Below are positions 1 through 9,351 of a DNA stretch of 64,000 nt, piece by piece. The DNA is from Bremerella sp. TYQ1 (lineage in GTDB: Bacteria > Planctomycetota > Planctomycetia > Pirellulales > Pirellulaceae): assembly GCF_020150455.1 (NCBI RefSeq), contig NZ_CP083740.1:186001-250000 (forward strand). Reading direction: 5' to 3'. Positions within the stretch are counted from its first letter, which is position 1, and the number at the start of each line of letters is the position of its first letter. The notes beneath the pieces are model-generated. The model was not told the origin of the DNA and searched no databases. It saw only the letters and a list, made by a program, of their open reading frames with translations. Made by a program: the position numbers and the translations under genes.

Positions 1-800
1 CACTTCCGGCGATGGAGCTTCCTGCCCCGAAACCCGAACCAAAGCCAGAGCCCAAGCCGGAACCTCCTAAGCCAGCTCCTAAACCGGCTGTCAAACGCGC
101 CCCGCTGCCAGAGCCTGAGGTAACCGTTCATATCGAGAACCCTAAGCCAGAGCCGGTTCCTTATCAGCCACTGAAGTACACCGAAGTCGTGCTTCCAGAG
201 TACGTGCCAATCGAATACGAAGTGGTGAAGAAGGTCGAGTTCGAGGACATCCCGCTACCGGTGATCGAACTGCCGAAGGAAGAGCCTGTCCGGCTTCGCT
301 GCGACGTGTTGCAGGAAGATGTCAGCTACCGCCTGAAGGGAAGTGACGTCACCAGCAAGTACCATCTTTCGCTCTCCGATTTTGATGTCGATACGAGCGA
401 AGCCATCAACTATCGCTTGAAGGATGCCGACGGCCAGCGCAAACCGGCAATCGACTGGGATGCGTTACTGGCGGAAGAGCCTGTTGAAGAAGAACCATTC
501 GAAGAAGAGTTCCCTGTCGCCGATTCAATTCTTCAGCCAGAGCCGATGTGGGGCTATGCTCCTGATCCGCTTCCTGAGCCTGAACCAGAGCTTGAGCTCG
601 AATTGACGCCGGAACCAGAGCCTGAGCCTGAACCGATTCCTGTTCCTGCGAAAAAGAAAGTTCGCGTGAAGTACGTTTATACGGCTCACGACGAATTCGG
701 CTGGGACTCGCCACGTCGCTGGTACGAGCATGAAGATCCTCGTAAAGATCATGATGAAGTGGTCATTCGCGAAGAAATCGTCGAAGAAGGTGATGTCTAG
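1..800 (+). CDS. Pro/Glu-rich hypothetical protein, 5' partial
   Basis: The reading frame is open to the left edge, so the gene probably begins upstream; the first ATG inside the window is at 12. The visible 262 residues are dominated by Pro, Glu and Lys. KPEPKPEP-type runs lie at the N-terminal end and a second PEPEPELELEL-like run near residues 190-210. Between them is a less biased stretch (about residues 85-150). The C-terminus is charged (KKKVRVKYVYTAHDEFGWD and on). No catalytic motif, signal peptide or membrane segment is visible. Such low-complexity acidic/proline tails are usually extended linkers or surface-exposed regions. No function is assigned; the missing N-terminal part may carry the recognisable domain. 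Confidence 0.6.
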   Translation, partial: LPAMELPAPKPEPKPEPKPEPPKPAPKPAVKRAPLPEPEVTVHIENPKPEPVPYQPLKYTEVVLPEYVPIEYEVVKKVEFEDIPLPVIELPKEEPVRLRCDVLQEDVSYRLKGSDVTSKYHLSLSDFDVDTSEAINYRLKDADGQRKPAIDWDALLAEEPVEEEPFEEEFPVADSILQPEPMWGYAPDPLPEPEPELELELTPEPEPEPEPIPVPAKKKVRVKYVYTAHDEFGWDSPRRWYEHEDPRKDHDEVVIREEIVEEGDV

Positions 801-817
801 GGAAGCGGCCATGCTTA

Positions 818-848
818 AGGAAACAGTGCTTTCTCGGCATTGTTTCCT
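818..848 (+). terminator. Possible hairpin terminator after the Pro/Glu-rich gene
   Basis: A 12-bp stem (AGGAAACAGTGC with GCATTGTTTCCT, one G-U type mismatch) with a 7-nt loop starts 18 nt after the stop codon. No T-run follows, so it could be a 3' stabilising hairpin rather than an intrinsic terminator. Confidence 0.35.
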
Positions 849-934
849 CCTCGCTTCGCAGTAGTTAAAATCAATCCAGCACCGCCGAGCATTCGGTTCT
901 TGCTCGGCCATTTGCCCCCACCTGGATTGACCTC

Positions 935-2974
935 ATGCGAATTCTCCTGCCCTGCTTGATTACTGTTCTGCTGGCGATGCCACTTTGGGCCGATGGCCCA
1001 GCGGATAACATTCCTGCAAATGTTCGTCCGATACCTCCGCTCGGAATCGAAGTTCCGGCTGATGATGCGGCGGAACTGTCGCAAGGGCTCGAGCGGCTCG
1101 ACGATCTGATCAAGCAGTTGAAGATGCGTCGCGACGCACGCACGCCTCAAATGCTACCGGATGTCGAAATCTTCTCCCGGGCCATACACCAAGCCCTTAA
1201 GTATCGTGAGTTTTATAAGCCCGGCGATATCAGCGCCGCCAAGCTGACGTTGGCGGAAGGGCTCAATCGGGCAGAGAGTTTGTTGGAAGGGAAGACACCC
1301 TGGACAACGCAAACGGGGCTCGTCGTGCGGGGGTATCGCTCGAAGATCGATCAAACCGTGCAGCCTTATGGTCTGGAGGTTCCGGCGAACTACAACTTCG
1401 ATTCGATCGATCCTTTCCGTCTGGACGTTTGGCTGCATGGCCGTGGCGAACGAAACACCGAGGCCAACTTCATTGCCGAGCGGATGAACCGCCCTGGTCA
1501 GTATCAACCGAAGGGGACAATCGTACTGCATCCTTTCGGCCGATACTGCAACGCGTTCAAATTCGCGGGCGAGATTGATATTCTCGAAGCGATGCAAGAC
1601 GTCAAGCAGCGGTATCGAATCGACGACAACCGCGTCGCGATTCGTGGTTTTTCGATGGGCGGGGCTGGCTGTTGGCAGATGGCCGTGCATTACCCTAGCT
1701 TGTTCTTTGCGGCGAATCCCGGAGCTGGGTTCTCGGAGACGCCGCTGTTTCTCGATGTGTTCCAGAAGGAAACCCTCGAGCCTACGTGGTACGAAAAGAA
1801 GCTTTGGCAGTGGTACGACTGCCCTGGGTACGCGACGAATGTGTTTAATCTGCCGACGGTGGCTTACAGCGGCGAGCTTGATATTCAGAAGCAAGCGGCC
1901 GACGTCATGGCCGATGCAATTGCGGAAGAAGGAATGCGACTAACGCACGTGATCGGTCCGGAAACGAAGCACAAGATCCACAACGATTCCAAGCAAATCA
2001 TCGCCACAAAGCTTGATGCGATTGCGGAAAAGGGGCGCGATACGACGCCCGATGAGATCCGTTTCGCCACGTACACGCTTCGTTATCCGCAGATGCACTG
2101 GGTTTCCGTCGGAGGGCTGCAGGAGCATTGGAAGCAGGCTCGCGTTCATGCGAAAGTCGATTCCCCGACCAATACGATCGCTATCGGCACTCAGAACGTT
2201 GCTCGCTTGCAGCTCAACTTTCCTGCCGGGCAGCAACTCTTATCGGTCGATCACCCAGTAAAGATTCGTATTGCGTCGTCCGTGCCGGGCGGGGAAGGGG
2301 ATGCGTACGATCTGGAGACACTGCCGCCTGAGACCGATCGTTCCTGGTCTTGCTTGTTGGAGTATGGTCCCAACGGTTGGCAGCTTGGTTGGACGCAGCG
2401 AAACGAGTTGGCAAAAGTGCCTGGGCTGCAAGGACCGATCGACGACGCGTTTCTCGATTCGTTTGTCGTGGTCAGTCCCACTGGGAAGCCGTGGAACGAG
2501 AAGGTCAACGATTGGGCCGTCAGCGAGATGAATCACTTCACCGAGCAGTGGCGTCAACAGTTCCGTGGTGATGCGATCGTCAAAACTGACGAGCAGCTTA
2601 CCGAGGCCGATATCGCTAACAGTAACCTCGTTTTGTTCGGCGACCCCGGCAGTAACGCAGTGCTGGCAAAGATCGCCGCTCAACTTCCCATCCAGTGGAA
2701 GCAAGGGGAAATCGTTGTTGGTGGGCAAACGTTTAAATCGACTGAAAACGCCCCGGTCATGATCTACCCCAATCCGCTTAACCCAAGCAAGTACGTGGTG
2801 ATCAACAGCGGTTTCACCTACCGCGAGTACGCTTATCTCAACAATGCTCGCCAGGTACCGAAACTGCCAGACTGGGCGATCGTTGATGTGACCACGCCGC
2901 CGAACGCTCTGTGGCCAGGGAAGATCGTCGCGGCAGACTTCTTCAACGAAGCCTGGCAGCTTAAGCCGGAGTAA
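935..2974 (+). CDS. Secreted alpha/beta hydrolase (prolyl-oligopeptidase/esterase-like)
   Basis: This 679-residue protein starts with a clear signal peptide (MRILLPCLITVLLAMPLWA, likely cleaved after WADG), so it acts outside the cytoplasm. A helical N-terminal region (about 40-120) precedes an alpha/beta-hydrolase core. The nucleophile elbow GFSMGG places the likely catalytic Ser at residue 240. An Asp in SGELDIQ (about 315) and a His in KHKIH (about 346) are candidates for the other triad members. The C-terminal 300 residues look like an additional beta-rich region. Planctomycetes carry many secreted hydrolases of this type, often for polysaccharide esters or peptides; the substrate is unknown. 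It stands alone, with a strong terminator after it. Confidence 0.75.
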   Translation: MRILLPCLITVLLAMPLWADGPADNIPANVRPIPPLGIEVPADDAAELSQGLERLDDLIKQLKMRRDARTPQMLPDVEIFSRAIHQALKYREFYKPGDISAAKLTLAEGLNRAESLLEGKTPWTTQTGLVVRGYRSKIDQTVQPYGLEVPANYNFDSIDPFRLDVWLHGRGERNTEANFIAERMNRPGQYQPKGTIVLHPFGRYCNAFKFAGEIDILEAMQDVKQRYRIDDNRVAIRGFSMGGAGCWQMAVHYPSLFFAANPGAGFSETPLFLDVFQKETLEPTWYEKKLWQWYDCPGYATNVFNLPTVAYSGELDIQKQAADVMADAIAEEGMRLTHVIGPETKHKIHNDSKQIIATKLDAIAEKGRDTTPDEIRFATYTLRYPQMHWVSVGGLQEHWKQARVHAKVDSPTNTIAIGTQNVARLQLNFPAGQQLLSVDHPVKIRIASSVPGGEGDAYDLETLPPETDRSWSCLLEYGPNGWQLGWTQRNELAKVPGLQGPIDDAFLDSFVVVSPTGKPWNEKVNDWAVSEMNHFTEQWRQQFRGDAIVKTDEQLTEADIANSNLVLFGDPGSNAVLAKIAAQLPIQWKQGEIVVGGQTFKSTENAPVMIYPNPLNPSKYVVINSGFTYREYAYLNNARQVPKLPDWAIVDVTTPPNALWPGKIVAADFFNEAWQLKPE

Positions 2975-3028
2975 AGTTCCGGCATCGAATGCGGCGTGAA
3001 CGATTGACGCTTCCCGACAAGAAACGAG

Positions 3029-3066
3029 CAAAGCCATCATGGTTCTCCATGATGGCTTTGTTTTTT
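3029..3066 (+). terminator. Intrinsic terminator
   Basis: A perfect 14-bp stem (CAAAGCCATCATGG / CCATGATGGCTTTG) with a TTCT loop is followed by six T. It ends the hydrolase transcript and lies between it and the convergent mqnC. Confidence 0.9.
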
Positions 3067-3084
3067 CAATTGTCTTGCGAGTCG

Positions 3085-4212
3085 TTACGAGAGCGTGACC
3101 AATTCTTGGTTTCGCAGTGCGTTTGCTTGGACCGCTTTCATTTCGTGTTCTTTAGGGAACAGTTCATAATGCACGTTTCGCTGGCGGGGCTCGTAACCTA
3201 GCTCGGAGATGGCGTCACGAATTTCCTGCAGCGTCAGGAAGTGAACCGTTCCCGCTTCCGCGACCACGTTCTCTTCGATCATCAGGCTACCCATGTCGTT
3301 GGCACCATACTGCAGGGCCAGCTGACCGATCTTAAGGCCTTGGGTGACCCAGCTAGATTGGATGTTCGGGACGTTGTCGAGATAAAGCCGCGAAACGGCT
3401 TGGGTCTTAAGGTACTCGAACGTTCCACGGGCCGGGACGTGGCTCATGTCGGTGTGATCAGGCTGGAAAGTCCAGCAAATGAACGCTGTGAATCCGCTTG
3501 TTTCGTCCTGCAATTGGCGAACACGTTCGAGGTGTTCGATTCGTTCGGCGAGCGTTTCCACGTGACCGAACATCATTGTTGCCGAACTACGACCACCGAT
3601 CTCGTGCCAAACACGCATCACGTTCAGCCAATCGTCGGTCATCACTTTACCGCGCGTTAGTTCGTGACGAACGCGGTCGACGAGGATTTCAGCTCCACCG
3701 CCAGGCAGACTCCCGAGCCCGGCATCTTTCAGTCGTTGCAGGACTTCTCGCAGCGGCAGGTTGTTTACTTTGGTGAAGTGATGGATTTCCGGCGGGCTGA
3801 ACGCGTGCAAATTGATTTGTGGGAACGCCTTCTTGATGTCGCCGAGCAGCTCCTCGTACCAATCGAGCTTGTACTTGGGATGCAGACCTCCTTGCATCAA
3901 GATCTGATCGCCGCCGAGAGCTACGGTTTCTTCGACTTTTTTGAGGATCTCTTCGCGCGGCAGGACGTAGCCTTCGCTGCTTTTCGGGCTACGGTAGAAC
4001 GCGCAGAAATGGCAGACCGCTGTGCAGACGTTGGTGTAGTTAATGTTGCGGTCGATGTTGTACGTGCGATAGTTCTCTGGATGCAAGCGGCGCGTGACGG
4101 CATCGGCGGCACGGCCGATCGCCAACAGATCGTTCGACTCGAGCAGCTTGAGGCCTTCTTCCGGGGTCAGTCGCTCTCCGGCGACTGCTTTATCGAGCAA
4201 TTTCGCAATCAT
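3085..4212 (-). CDS. mqnC: Cyclic dehypoxanthine futalosine synthase (radical SAM)
   Basis: MqnC cyclises dehypoxanthine futalosine in the futalosine route to menaquinone, in the cytoplasm. The radical-SAM cluster motif CTAVCHFC (CX3CX2C) is at residues 63-70, preceded by DRNINYTNVC as typical of MqnC rather than MqnE. Family signatures LMQGGLHP, HAFSPPEI, PGGGAEIL and MIEENVV follow in order. The length of 375 residues fits the family. Its start overlaps the end of mqnA by 23 nt, so the two are probably translationally coupled. MqnB, MqnD and MqnE are not in this window. Confidence 0.93.
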   Translation of the reverse strand: MIAKLLDKAVAGERLTPEEGLKLLESNDLLAIGRAADAVTRRLHPENYRTYNIDRNINYTNVCTAVCHFCAFYRSPKSSEGYVLPREEILKKVEETVALGGDQILMQGGLHPKYKLDWYEELLGDIKKAFPQINLHAFSPPEIHHFTKVNNLPLREVLQRLKDAGLGSLPGGGAEILVDRVRHELTRGKVMTDDWLNVMRVWHEIGGRSSATMMFGHVETLAERIEHLERVRQLQDETSGFTAFICWTFQPDHTDMSHVPARGTFEYLKTQAVSRLYLDNVPNIQSSWVTQGLKIGQLALQYGANDMGSLMIEENVVAEAGTVHFLTLQEIRDAISELGYEPRQRNVHYELFPKEHEMKAVQANALRNQELVTLS

Positions 4213-4993
4213 CGTAATTCGGTGTCCTGCCGCTGGGTGCTAAATCCAAACCAACCGCATAGTCGTAGAACCGCTTCAGACCTGCTTTTTCCTGCGGGCC
4301 AAGCGTGAAGTGTAAGTTATCGTGGAAGTAGTGGAAACATTCGCTGGTCGTCAGTCGATAGTTTGGGGCTTCCCGTTCGGCGATGGCTTCCAGGTTTTGC
4401 AGCCCGCCATTGCGAGCGTGCATCAGATGCTGCGCGATCGCTTCGGTGGAAACGCCAGGGCGGGCAACCCACATCGCAAAGACAAACGGCAATCCGGTCC
4501 ACTCGACCCAAGTTTCGCCCAAATCCCAAACCTCAACGGCATCGATCGCCGGAGGATGGATTGCCCGGTCGCCGATCAGCAGGATGGCGTCTGCTTCACA
4601 GTCTCGCATGTCGCTGCCCAGCGGCAACGCTTGTAGCTGAGGCCGAACCCCAAGACGTTCGGCCAGCAAAATCTTGGCCATTGCTGCGCTGGTGCGCGAG
4701 CCTTCGTCGAGGGCAAGCGTGCGGACTTGTTTGGGAGGGACGCGGAAGAAGATCTTCACGCTCCAGACAGGCCCCAAACAGCCGATGCAGGCGTCGGTGA
4801 TGATTCGGTAATCGTCCCCCAGAAAGTATTCGATTGAGGGAATCAACGCGACATCGAGCAGCCCGAGTGCCAGTTGGTCGGCGAGGTGGCTGGGATAGTC
4901 GAAGCTGAGCGTGAACGGCAGAGACGCATCGTCCAGTCCATGGACAAGCGGCTTGGTGTTCAAATAACGAACGGCCCCAACGCGGGCCTTCAT
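4190..4993 (-). CDS. mqnA: Chorismate dehydratase MqnA
   Basis: MqnA removes water from chorismate to give 3-enolpyruvyl-benzoate, the first step of the futalosine menaquinone pathway. The protein opens MKARVGAVRYLNTKPLVHGL, the characteristic MqnA start. A periplasmic-binding-protein-like fold follows, with LIPSIEYFL and LLIGDRAI motifs. The reading frame extends further upstream to a Met at 5074, but the added 27 residues do not resemble the family, so the ATG at 4993 is preferred (267 residues). It is the first gene of a two-gene operon with mqnC. Confidence 0.92.
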   Translation of the reverse strand: MKARVGAVRYLNTKPLVHGLDDASLPFTLSFDYPSHLADQLALGLLDVALIPSIEYFLGDDYRIITDACIGCLGPVWSVKIFFRVPPKQVRTLALDEGSRTSAAMAKILLAERLGVRPQLQALPLGSDMRDCEADAILLIGDRAIHPPAIDAVEVWDLGETWVEWTGLPFVFAMWVARPGVSTEAIAQHLMHARNGGLQNLEAIAEREAPNYRLTTSECFHYFHDNLHFTLGPQEKAGLKRFYDYAVGLDLAPSGRTPNYDDCEIAR

Positions 4994-5144
4994 CTCGGTG
5001 GCGTTCACAGCGTTCTTCAGCACGAGAATGGAAAGCAATTGGCAAGAATGCCCTGTCGAGGTAACCGAGCGCAAATGCCCGGAGTAACCCCGTAAACCCG
5101 CAACTGCTACGGACTAAGGGAATTCAGTCTCTAGGGTACGCGGA

Positions 5145-5699
5145 TTAGGCCTCGAAGGGAAGGTCGGCCAACCCTCCGGCGACGACCCGGCAAACCGATT
5201 TCCAGGGGATCAAGTGAACCTGATACTTGCCTGATTCGGCTTGGCGGGCAAAGTAGCCAAGCTCTGCCGATGATTTCTCTTGCGAGAAATGCTGTGGCAC
5301 AAACACTTCCCCCTCAGGAAGGTGGATTTCCAGCGAGGATTTCGCGTCTCGTTGGTTCCAAAGATGGCAGAACTCGTGATAAAGCCGCTGCGTTTCCACT
5401 TGCGCCGGTGGGGCGACGACTGGTTTCGGGCCGATCGACGACTGCAAGACATCAGAAGTGCCAGCGTCGTCGTGAAAGCCAAAATCGGAGGAATTACTGA
5501 CTTCCTTGATTTCGTTCATGTTCCGCATCGCCGATGCACTGGAGGCCGATGTGGACGCGGCGGCCAGTTCCAGCGGGTTATCGCCGCTGTCCGTGACATT
5601 GGGAACACGGAAGCGGACGTTGCAATGGGGACACTTGCCAGGCTGCCCTTGCAGGCGACGAGGCGCATTCAGGCGATGCCCATTGGGGCAAAGAAACAT
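5145..5699 (-). CDS. Zinc-ribbon hypothetical protein
   Basis: About 184 residues starting MFLCPNGHRLNAPRRL. A compact N-terminal metal site is visible: Cys4 and His8 (CPNGH), then Cys23 and Cys26 (CPHC). After a linker, the C-terminal half ends with FEAWNQRD-like and HLIPWKSVCRV stretches of no known family. The frame is open further upstream, through Mets at 5735 and 5738 and as far as 6065, where it would overlap the next gene. The start at 5699 is preferred because the zinc-ribbon fold begins at once, as in similar planctomycete proteins. It is divergent from another zinc-ribbon gene at 6032. Function unknown. Confidence 0.65.
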   Translation of the reverse strand: MFLCPNGHRLNAPRRLQGQPGKCPHCNVRFRVPNVTDSGDNPLELAAASTSASSASAMRNMNEIKEVSNSSDFGFHDDAGTSDVLQSSIGPKPVVAPPAQVETQRLYHEFCHLWNQRDAKSSLEIHLPEGEVFVPQHFSQEKSSAELGYFARQAESGKYQVHLIPWKSVCRVVAGGLADLPFEA

Positions 5700-6031
5700 G
5701 ATTATGTCCGGCTTGCTGTTCACCTTCGCTCCCATCATTCTGCAGAAATTACCGCTTCGTGCGCGTCCGAAGGCTTGTTTTGAGTGGGCCTGAATGTGCT
5801 GAGCATACGGCTTGGATTTGAACGATTGATGAATTCGAGTATCTGGATCGGAAAAAGAAGGAAGTTTTGCCGAAGTTTCACCAGCTGGCATCCTTAAACC
5901 TTTGCCTTGAGGCGGATTATCAACCACCAGACAATTGACTAAAATGCCAACCAGGGCCAAGTTAGAGACGCGGCTCAGCTTATCTTTTAGACGCCACGCA
6001 GCCCTGCTTTCGATTCTTATCGCGGAACAAC

Positions 6032-6751
6032 ATGGCAGAACAGCAAGAAAAAATACGCGTAACATGTCCCAGCTGCTTTAAACGCTTCGAGGTGAGCGCC
6101 AAGTTCGCCGGGCGTGAAGGGCCATGCCCCAGTTGTAAGAAGCCGATCAAAATTCCGGAGCTGACCGAACAGGTTGTCCTTCGCGAAAAAGAGAAGTTTG
6201 GTGGCGTCAAATCGGCCGAAGGGAAGCTGGTCTTCCAGCCGGTTGCCCGCGAAGATGCAACGTTCTCGACAACTGCGTTGGCGGTTGTATTGACCGCTGC
6301 GATTTCTGCGTTCGCGATTGCTTTTTTCATTGGCCAATCGACTGAAGACCCTAAAAGCTTAACCTCGGTGGTCGCCGCAGGCTCGTTCCTGATTGCGATT
6401 CCGCTGTGCTGGAGCGGTTACTGGTTTTTACGCGACGACGAATACGAAGCTTACTCAGGGCAAGAGCTGTGGGTTCGCGTCGTTGTCTGCTCGGCGTCTT
6501 ACGCACTGATTTGGGGCATCTATGCGTTTTTGGTGGGCTACTGGGAATTGAGCCCCAACTTAAACGAGTATCTTCCGTACTACGTGATCACCGCTGTGGT
6601 CTGCTTGATTGGGGGCGGCTTTGCCGCGGCTGGATCGTTTGATATTCAGCCACTGTCTGGCTTTTTGCACTTTTCGTTCTATATCCTCATCACGCTACTG
6701 TTGCGAATGACGATGGGGCTGTCGGCCTACTACGTGAGTTGGTGGGCCTAG
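6032..6751 (+). CDS. Zinc-ribbon membrane protein
   Basis: A 239-residue protein with an N-terminal zinc ribbon (Cys12, Cys15, Cys32 and Cys35 in CPSC...CPSC) on the cytoplasmic side. It is followed by about five or six hydrophobic segments from residue 85 onward (for example LAVVLTAAISAFAIAFFI and YVITAVVCLIGGGFAAAG). This architecture, a small CPxC ribbon joined to an integral membrane domain, recurs in planctomycete genomes, and the window has a third member at 45106. The role is unknown. The ribbon may recruit a partner or nucleic acid to the membrane, which is inference. Confidence 0.72.
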   Translation: MAEQQEKIRVTCPSCFKRFEVSAKFAGREGPCPSCKKPIKIPELTEQVVLREKEKFGGVKSAEGKLVFQPVAREDATFSTTALAVVLTAAISAFAIAFFIGQSTEDPKSLTSVVAAGSFLIAIPLCWSGYWFLRDDEYEAYSGQELWVRVVVCSASYALIWGIYAFLVGYWELSPNLNEYLPYYVITAVVCLIGGGFAAAGSFDIQPLSGFLHFSFYILITLLLRMTMGLSAYYVSWWA

Positions 6752-6914
6752 CGACGACGACCTAAAGTAACGAAACGGGGCGGTCCCGGGTTTCAAACCG
6801 GGATGGCCGACGGCCACAAGAAGCTATGGATCACGTCCTGTAGAAACGTTGCTTTCAACTCCAACTCTTCGCAATGGCTTGCTGCCGGAGTAGCTTTGAG
6901 GTGAAAGTCAAAAG

Positions 6915-7874
6915 CTAGGACGGACTGCCCAGCTGGTAGATGCGTTCGGCGATTTCGGTGGCATCGAATTGGCCGGCCAGTTCCACTTCGCGGCATTCTT
7001 CCAGGCTACGGAACCACGTGCATTGTCGTTTGGCGAACTGGCGTGTGCGGGCTTTGACTCGCTGCTTGGCAGCCTCCAGGTCTTTATTGCCGGCCATGAA
7101 GTCGATCACCTCTTGATAGCCGACCGCTTGCAGGGCGGTGGTGCTTAGTGGTGAGTGCGTTTTAAGAAGCCGCTCGACTTCTTGGACAAGGCCAGCGTCA
7201 AACATCGCGTCGACTCGCTGATTGATCCGATCGTGCAGCACACTGCGTTCCCACGATAACCAAAACGCGCGGCAATCTTCCGGCTTGGCGTGATCTTCGA
7301 ATTCAAATTGATAGTGGCTCATCGGTTGCCCGGTGGCATGATGCACCTCCAAGGCCCGAATGATGCGTCGCCGATCGTTTTCATGAATGCGTGCGGCCGC
7401 CAGCGGATCGATCATCTTCAAGCGTTCGTGCAGCGCGGTATTGCCCACTTTGACGGCCTCTTCTTCGAGGGCCTGGCGATAGGCTGGATCGGGGGCGGGA
7501 CCTTCCGAAAGGCCACGCAGCAACGCCTTCAAATAGAGCGGCGTACCACCGACGAAGAGAACCTCTTTTCCACGAGAACGGATTTCCTGAACGGTGCTCT
7601 TAGCCATTTCGAGGTACTGCGAGATGCTGGAAGTCTCGGTCGGATCGAGGACATCGATCAGGTGGTGCGGGACTTCGGCTTGCTCCTCGGGCGTCGGTTT
7701 GGCGGTGCCGATATCCATGTCGCGATAGAGCGACATCGAATCGAGGGCGATGATTTCCGCGTTAATTTTCTTGGCTAACTCGAGTCCCACGCGGGTCTTA
7801 CCGCTGGCAGTCGCGCCGGACAGAAACCAGCAGTCGAGGAAGGTAAACTCTTTGTCAGTCGGGGGATTCGTCAT
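6915..7874 (-). CDS. miaA: tRNA dimethylallyltransferase MiaA
   Basis: MiaA transfers a dimethylallyl group to A37 of tRNAs that read codons starting with U. The P-loop GATASGKT is at residues 20-27. ALDSMSLYRDMDIGTAKPT (substrate-binding DSMxxYRxxDIGTAKP) follows, then HHLIDVL, GGTPLYLKAL and the C-terminal TRQFAKRQCTWFR. The length, about 319 residues, is normal. An in-frame TTG lies 15 nt upstream (7889), but neither start has a clear ribosome site; the ATG at 7874 is chosen. It is divergent from hisE. Confidence 0.93.
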   Translation of the reverse strand: MTNPPTDKEFTFLDCWFLSGATASGKTRVGLELAKKINAEIIALDSMSLYRDMDIGTAKPTPEEQAEVPHHLIDVLDPTETSSISQYLEMAKSTVQEIRSRGKEVLFVGGTPLYLKALLRGLSEGPAPDPAYRQALEEEAVKVGNTALHERLKMIDPLAAARIHENDRRRIIRALEVHHATGQPMSHYQFEFEDHAKPEDCRAFWLSWERSVLHDRINQRVDAMFDAGLVQEVERLLKTHSPLSTTALQAVGYQEVIDFMAGNKDLEAAKQRVKARTRQFAKRQCTWFRSLEECREVELAGQFDATEIAERIYQLGSPS

Positions 7875-8045
7875 TCGATCAGTGGGCAATTGTGGGCGGA
7901 AACCCTGAATTCTACGGATGTTAAGGTTCGTCAGGGGTGCAATTTCCAGTTTACCCCCAGCCGACTACAATACTAGATTCCCGGCCACTCGACGAAGGGG
8001 GCAGGGGATTGTTCCGCATCGATCTTCCTTCAAAGGGGCCGAGCT

Positions 8046-8402
8046 TTGTCCGGCGAACCAAACGCAGATTCCTCCGTGAATGTCCTGGCAGCGCTGATGG
8101 CGGTGATTGAAGATCGCCGCGCGAACCCGCCTGAGAAATCGTACACCACGAAGTTGTTCAACGGTGGCGTCCCCAAGATCGGCGAGAAGATCATGGAAGA
8201 GGCGGCCGAAGTGGTCGAAGCAGCTGGGGAAGAAGGAGATGAAGGACGTCAGCATTTGATCTACGAAGCTGGCGACCTGATCTATCACTTGTTCGTCATG
8301 CTGGGGCACCGTGAGATTGCCCTCAGCGAGGTCGAAGCGGAACTAGGCCGACGTTTCGGCGTTTCCGGCATCGATGAAAAAGCCTCGCGTCCGCAGAAGT
8401 AG
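8046..8402 (+). CDS. hisE: Phosphoribosyl-ATP pyrophosphatase HisE
   Basis: HisE hydrolyses phosphoribosyl-ATP to phosphoribosyl-AMP, step two of histidine synthesis. It has the MazG-like all-alpha fold with the metal-binding sequence KIMEEAAEVVEAA and a second acidic helix YEAGDLIYHLFVML. It is a stand-alone enzyme of 118 residues, not fused to HisI. The start is a TTG with AAAGGGG at a suitable distance (8030-8036). The gene for step one, hisG, follows 38 nt downstream, so the two are probably one operon in reverse pathway order. Confidence 0.9.
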   Translation: MSGEPNADSSVNVLAALMAVIEDRRANPPEKSYTTKLFNGGVPKIGEKIMEEAAEVVEAAGEEGDEGRQHLIYEAGDLIYHLFVMLGHREIALSEVEAELGRRFGVSGIDEKASRPQK

Positions 8403-8440
8403 TTTTTCTCTCAGAACCATCCAACCCCAAGCAAACCATC

Positions 8441-9292
8441 ATGGAAAACTTTCGGATTGGCATCCCCAGCAAAGGTCGACTCGCGGAAGTCGCTACGGAA
8501 CTTCTCGGCGACGCCGGTCTCAAGTTTCGTCGCCAAGACCGCAGCTTGTTCGCACGCGTCCGCGACATGCCGATCGATATTACCTTCCTGCGAACCGATG
8601 ACATCCCCGTGCTGTGTGCCGAAGGTGCCATCGACATGGGTATCACCGGCAGCGACTTGGTTCAAGAAGCGGAAGTCGATGTTGAGACTCGCATGGAGTT
8701 GGGCGTCGGCAAATGTCGCCTGGCACTCTGCGTTCCGGAAGATACCGACTGGAAGAGTGTCGAGGACATGAAGACTTGCCGCGTGGCAACAAGCTTCCCC
8801 AACGTCACCAAAAGCTTTTTGGAAGCCAACGGAGCGAAGCCGCACCTGGTGAATCTTTCCGGGTCGGTCGAAGTGATGATTTCGCTGGGCATTGCCGACG
8901 CAATTGTCGATCTGGTCGAAACCGGCAGCACGTTGGCCGCCAATCGTTTGAAGATCTTCGCCGAGATCGGCAGCTATCAGACGGTACTGATCCAGAATAA
9001 GCAGAAGCGACTTCCGGAGCTGGCCGATCGTATTGTCCGCCGCTTGGAAGGTGTCGTGATCGCTCGCGACTATTCGCTGCTGGAATACAACATTCCACGC
9101 GAGAAATTGCAAGACGCGGAGAAGATCACCCCTGGCTTCAACTCGCCGACAATCAATCCGCTGGAAGACGACGCCTGGTGTGCCGTCCGCGCGATGGTCA
9201 AACGGAAAGAGGTGATCGACGTGATGGAGCAGCTAGAACAGCTCGGCGCGTCGGCGATTCTACAAACGAACATCGCCAACTGCCGTCTGTAA
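8441..9292 (+). CDS. hisG: ATP phosphoribosyltransferase HisG, long form
   Basis: HisG joins ATP and PRPP in the committed, feedback-controlled step of histidine synthesis. The N-terminal catalytic half shows IGIPSKGRLAE and IDMGITGSDLV. The PRPP loop region DLVETGSTLAANRL is near residues 157-170. At 283 residues it is the long form. The C-terminal 75 residues (from about 210) match the ferredoxin-like regulatory domain that binds histidine, so it should not need a HisZ partner. It lies directly after hisE. Confidence 0.93.
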   Translation: MENFRIGIPSKGRLAEVATELLGDAGLKFRRQDRSLFARVRDMPIDITFLRTDDIPVLCAEGAIDMGITGSDLVQEAEVDVETRMELGVGKCRLALCVPEDTDWKSVEDMKTCRVATSFPNVTKSFLEANGAKPHLVNLSGSVEVMISLGIADAIVDLVETGSTLAANRLKIFAEIGSYQTVLIQNKQKRLPELADRIVRRLEGVVIARDYSLLEYNIPREKLQDAEKITPGFNSPTINPLEDDAWCAVRAMVKRKEVIDVMEQLEQLGASAILQTNIANCRL

Positions 9293-9315
9293 TCGGCCGT
9301 GATCCAATTCTCGTT

Positions 9316-9351
9316 CCCTCTCCCCTGAGGGGAGAGGGCTAGGGTGAGGGG
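9316..9351 (-). repeat. REP-like palindrome, left copy of DUF559 cassette
   Basis: It contains the palindrome CCCTCTCCCCTGAGGGGAGA followed by GGGCTAGGGTGAGGGG. It is an inverted copy of the element at 9718-9756 and also matches 37867-37905 and 48808-48846. The GTG start of the DUF559 gene (9344) lies inside it. Confidence 0.88.

Noticed and set aside
6784..6803. TCCCGG/CCGGGA hairpin after the zinc-ribbon membrane gene
   Set aside because: Only six base pairs and no T-run; not counted as a terminator.
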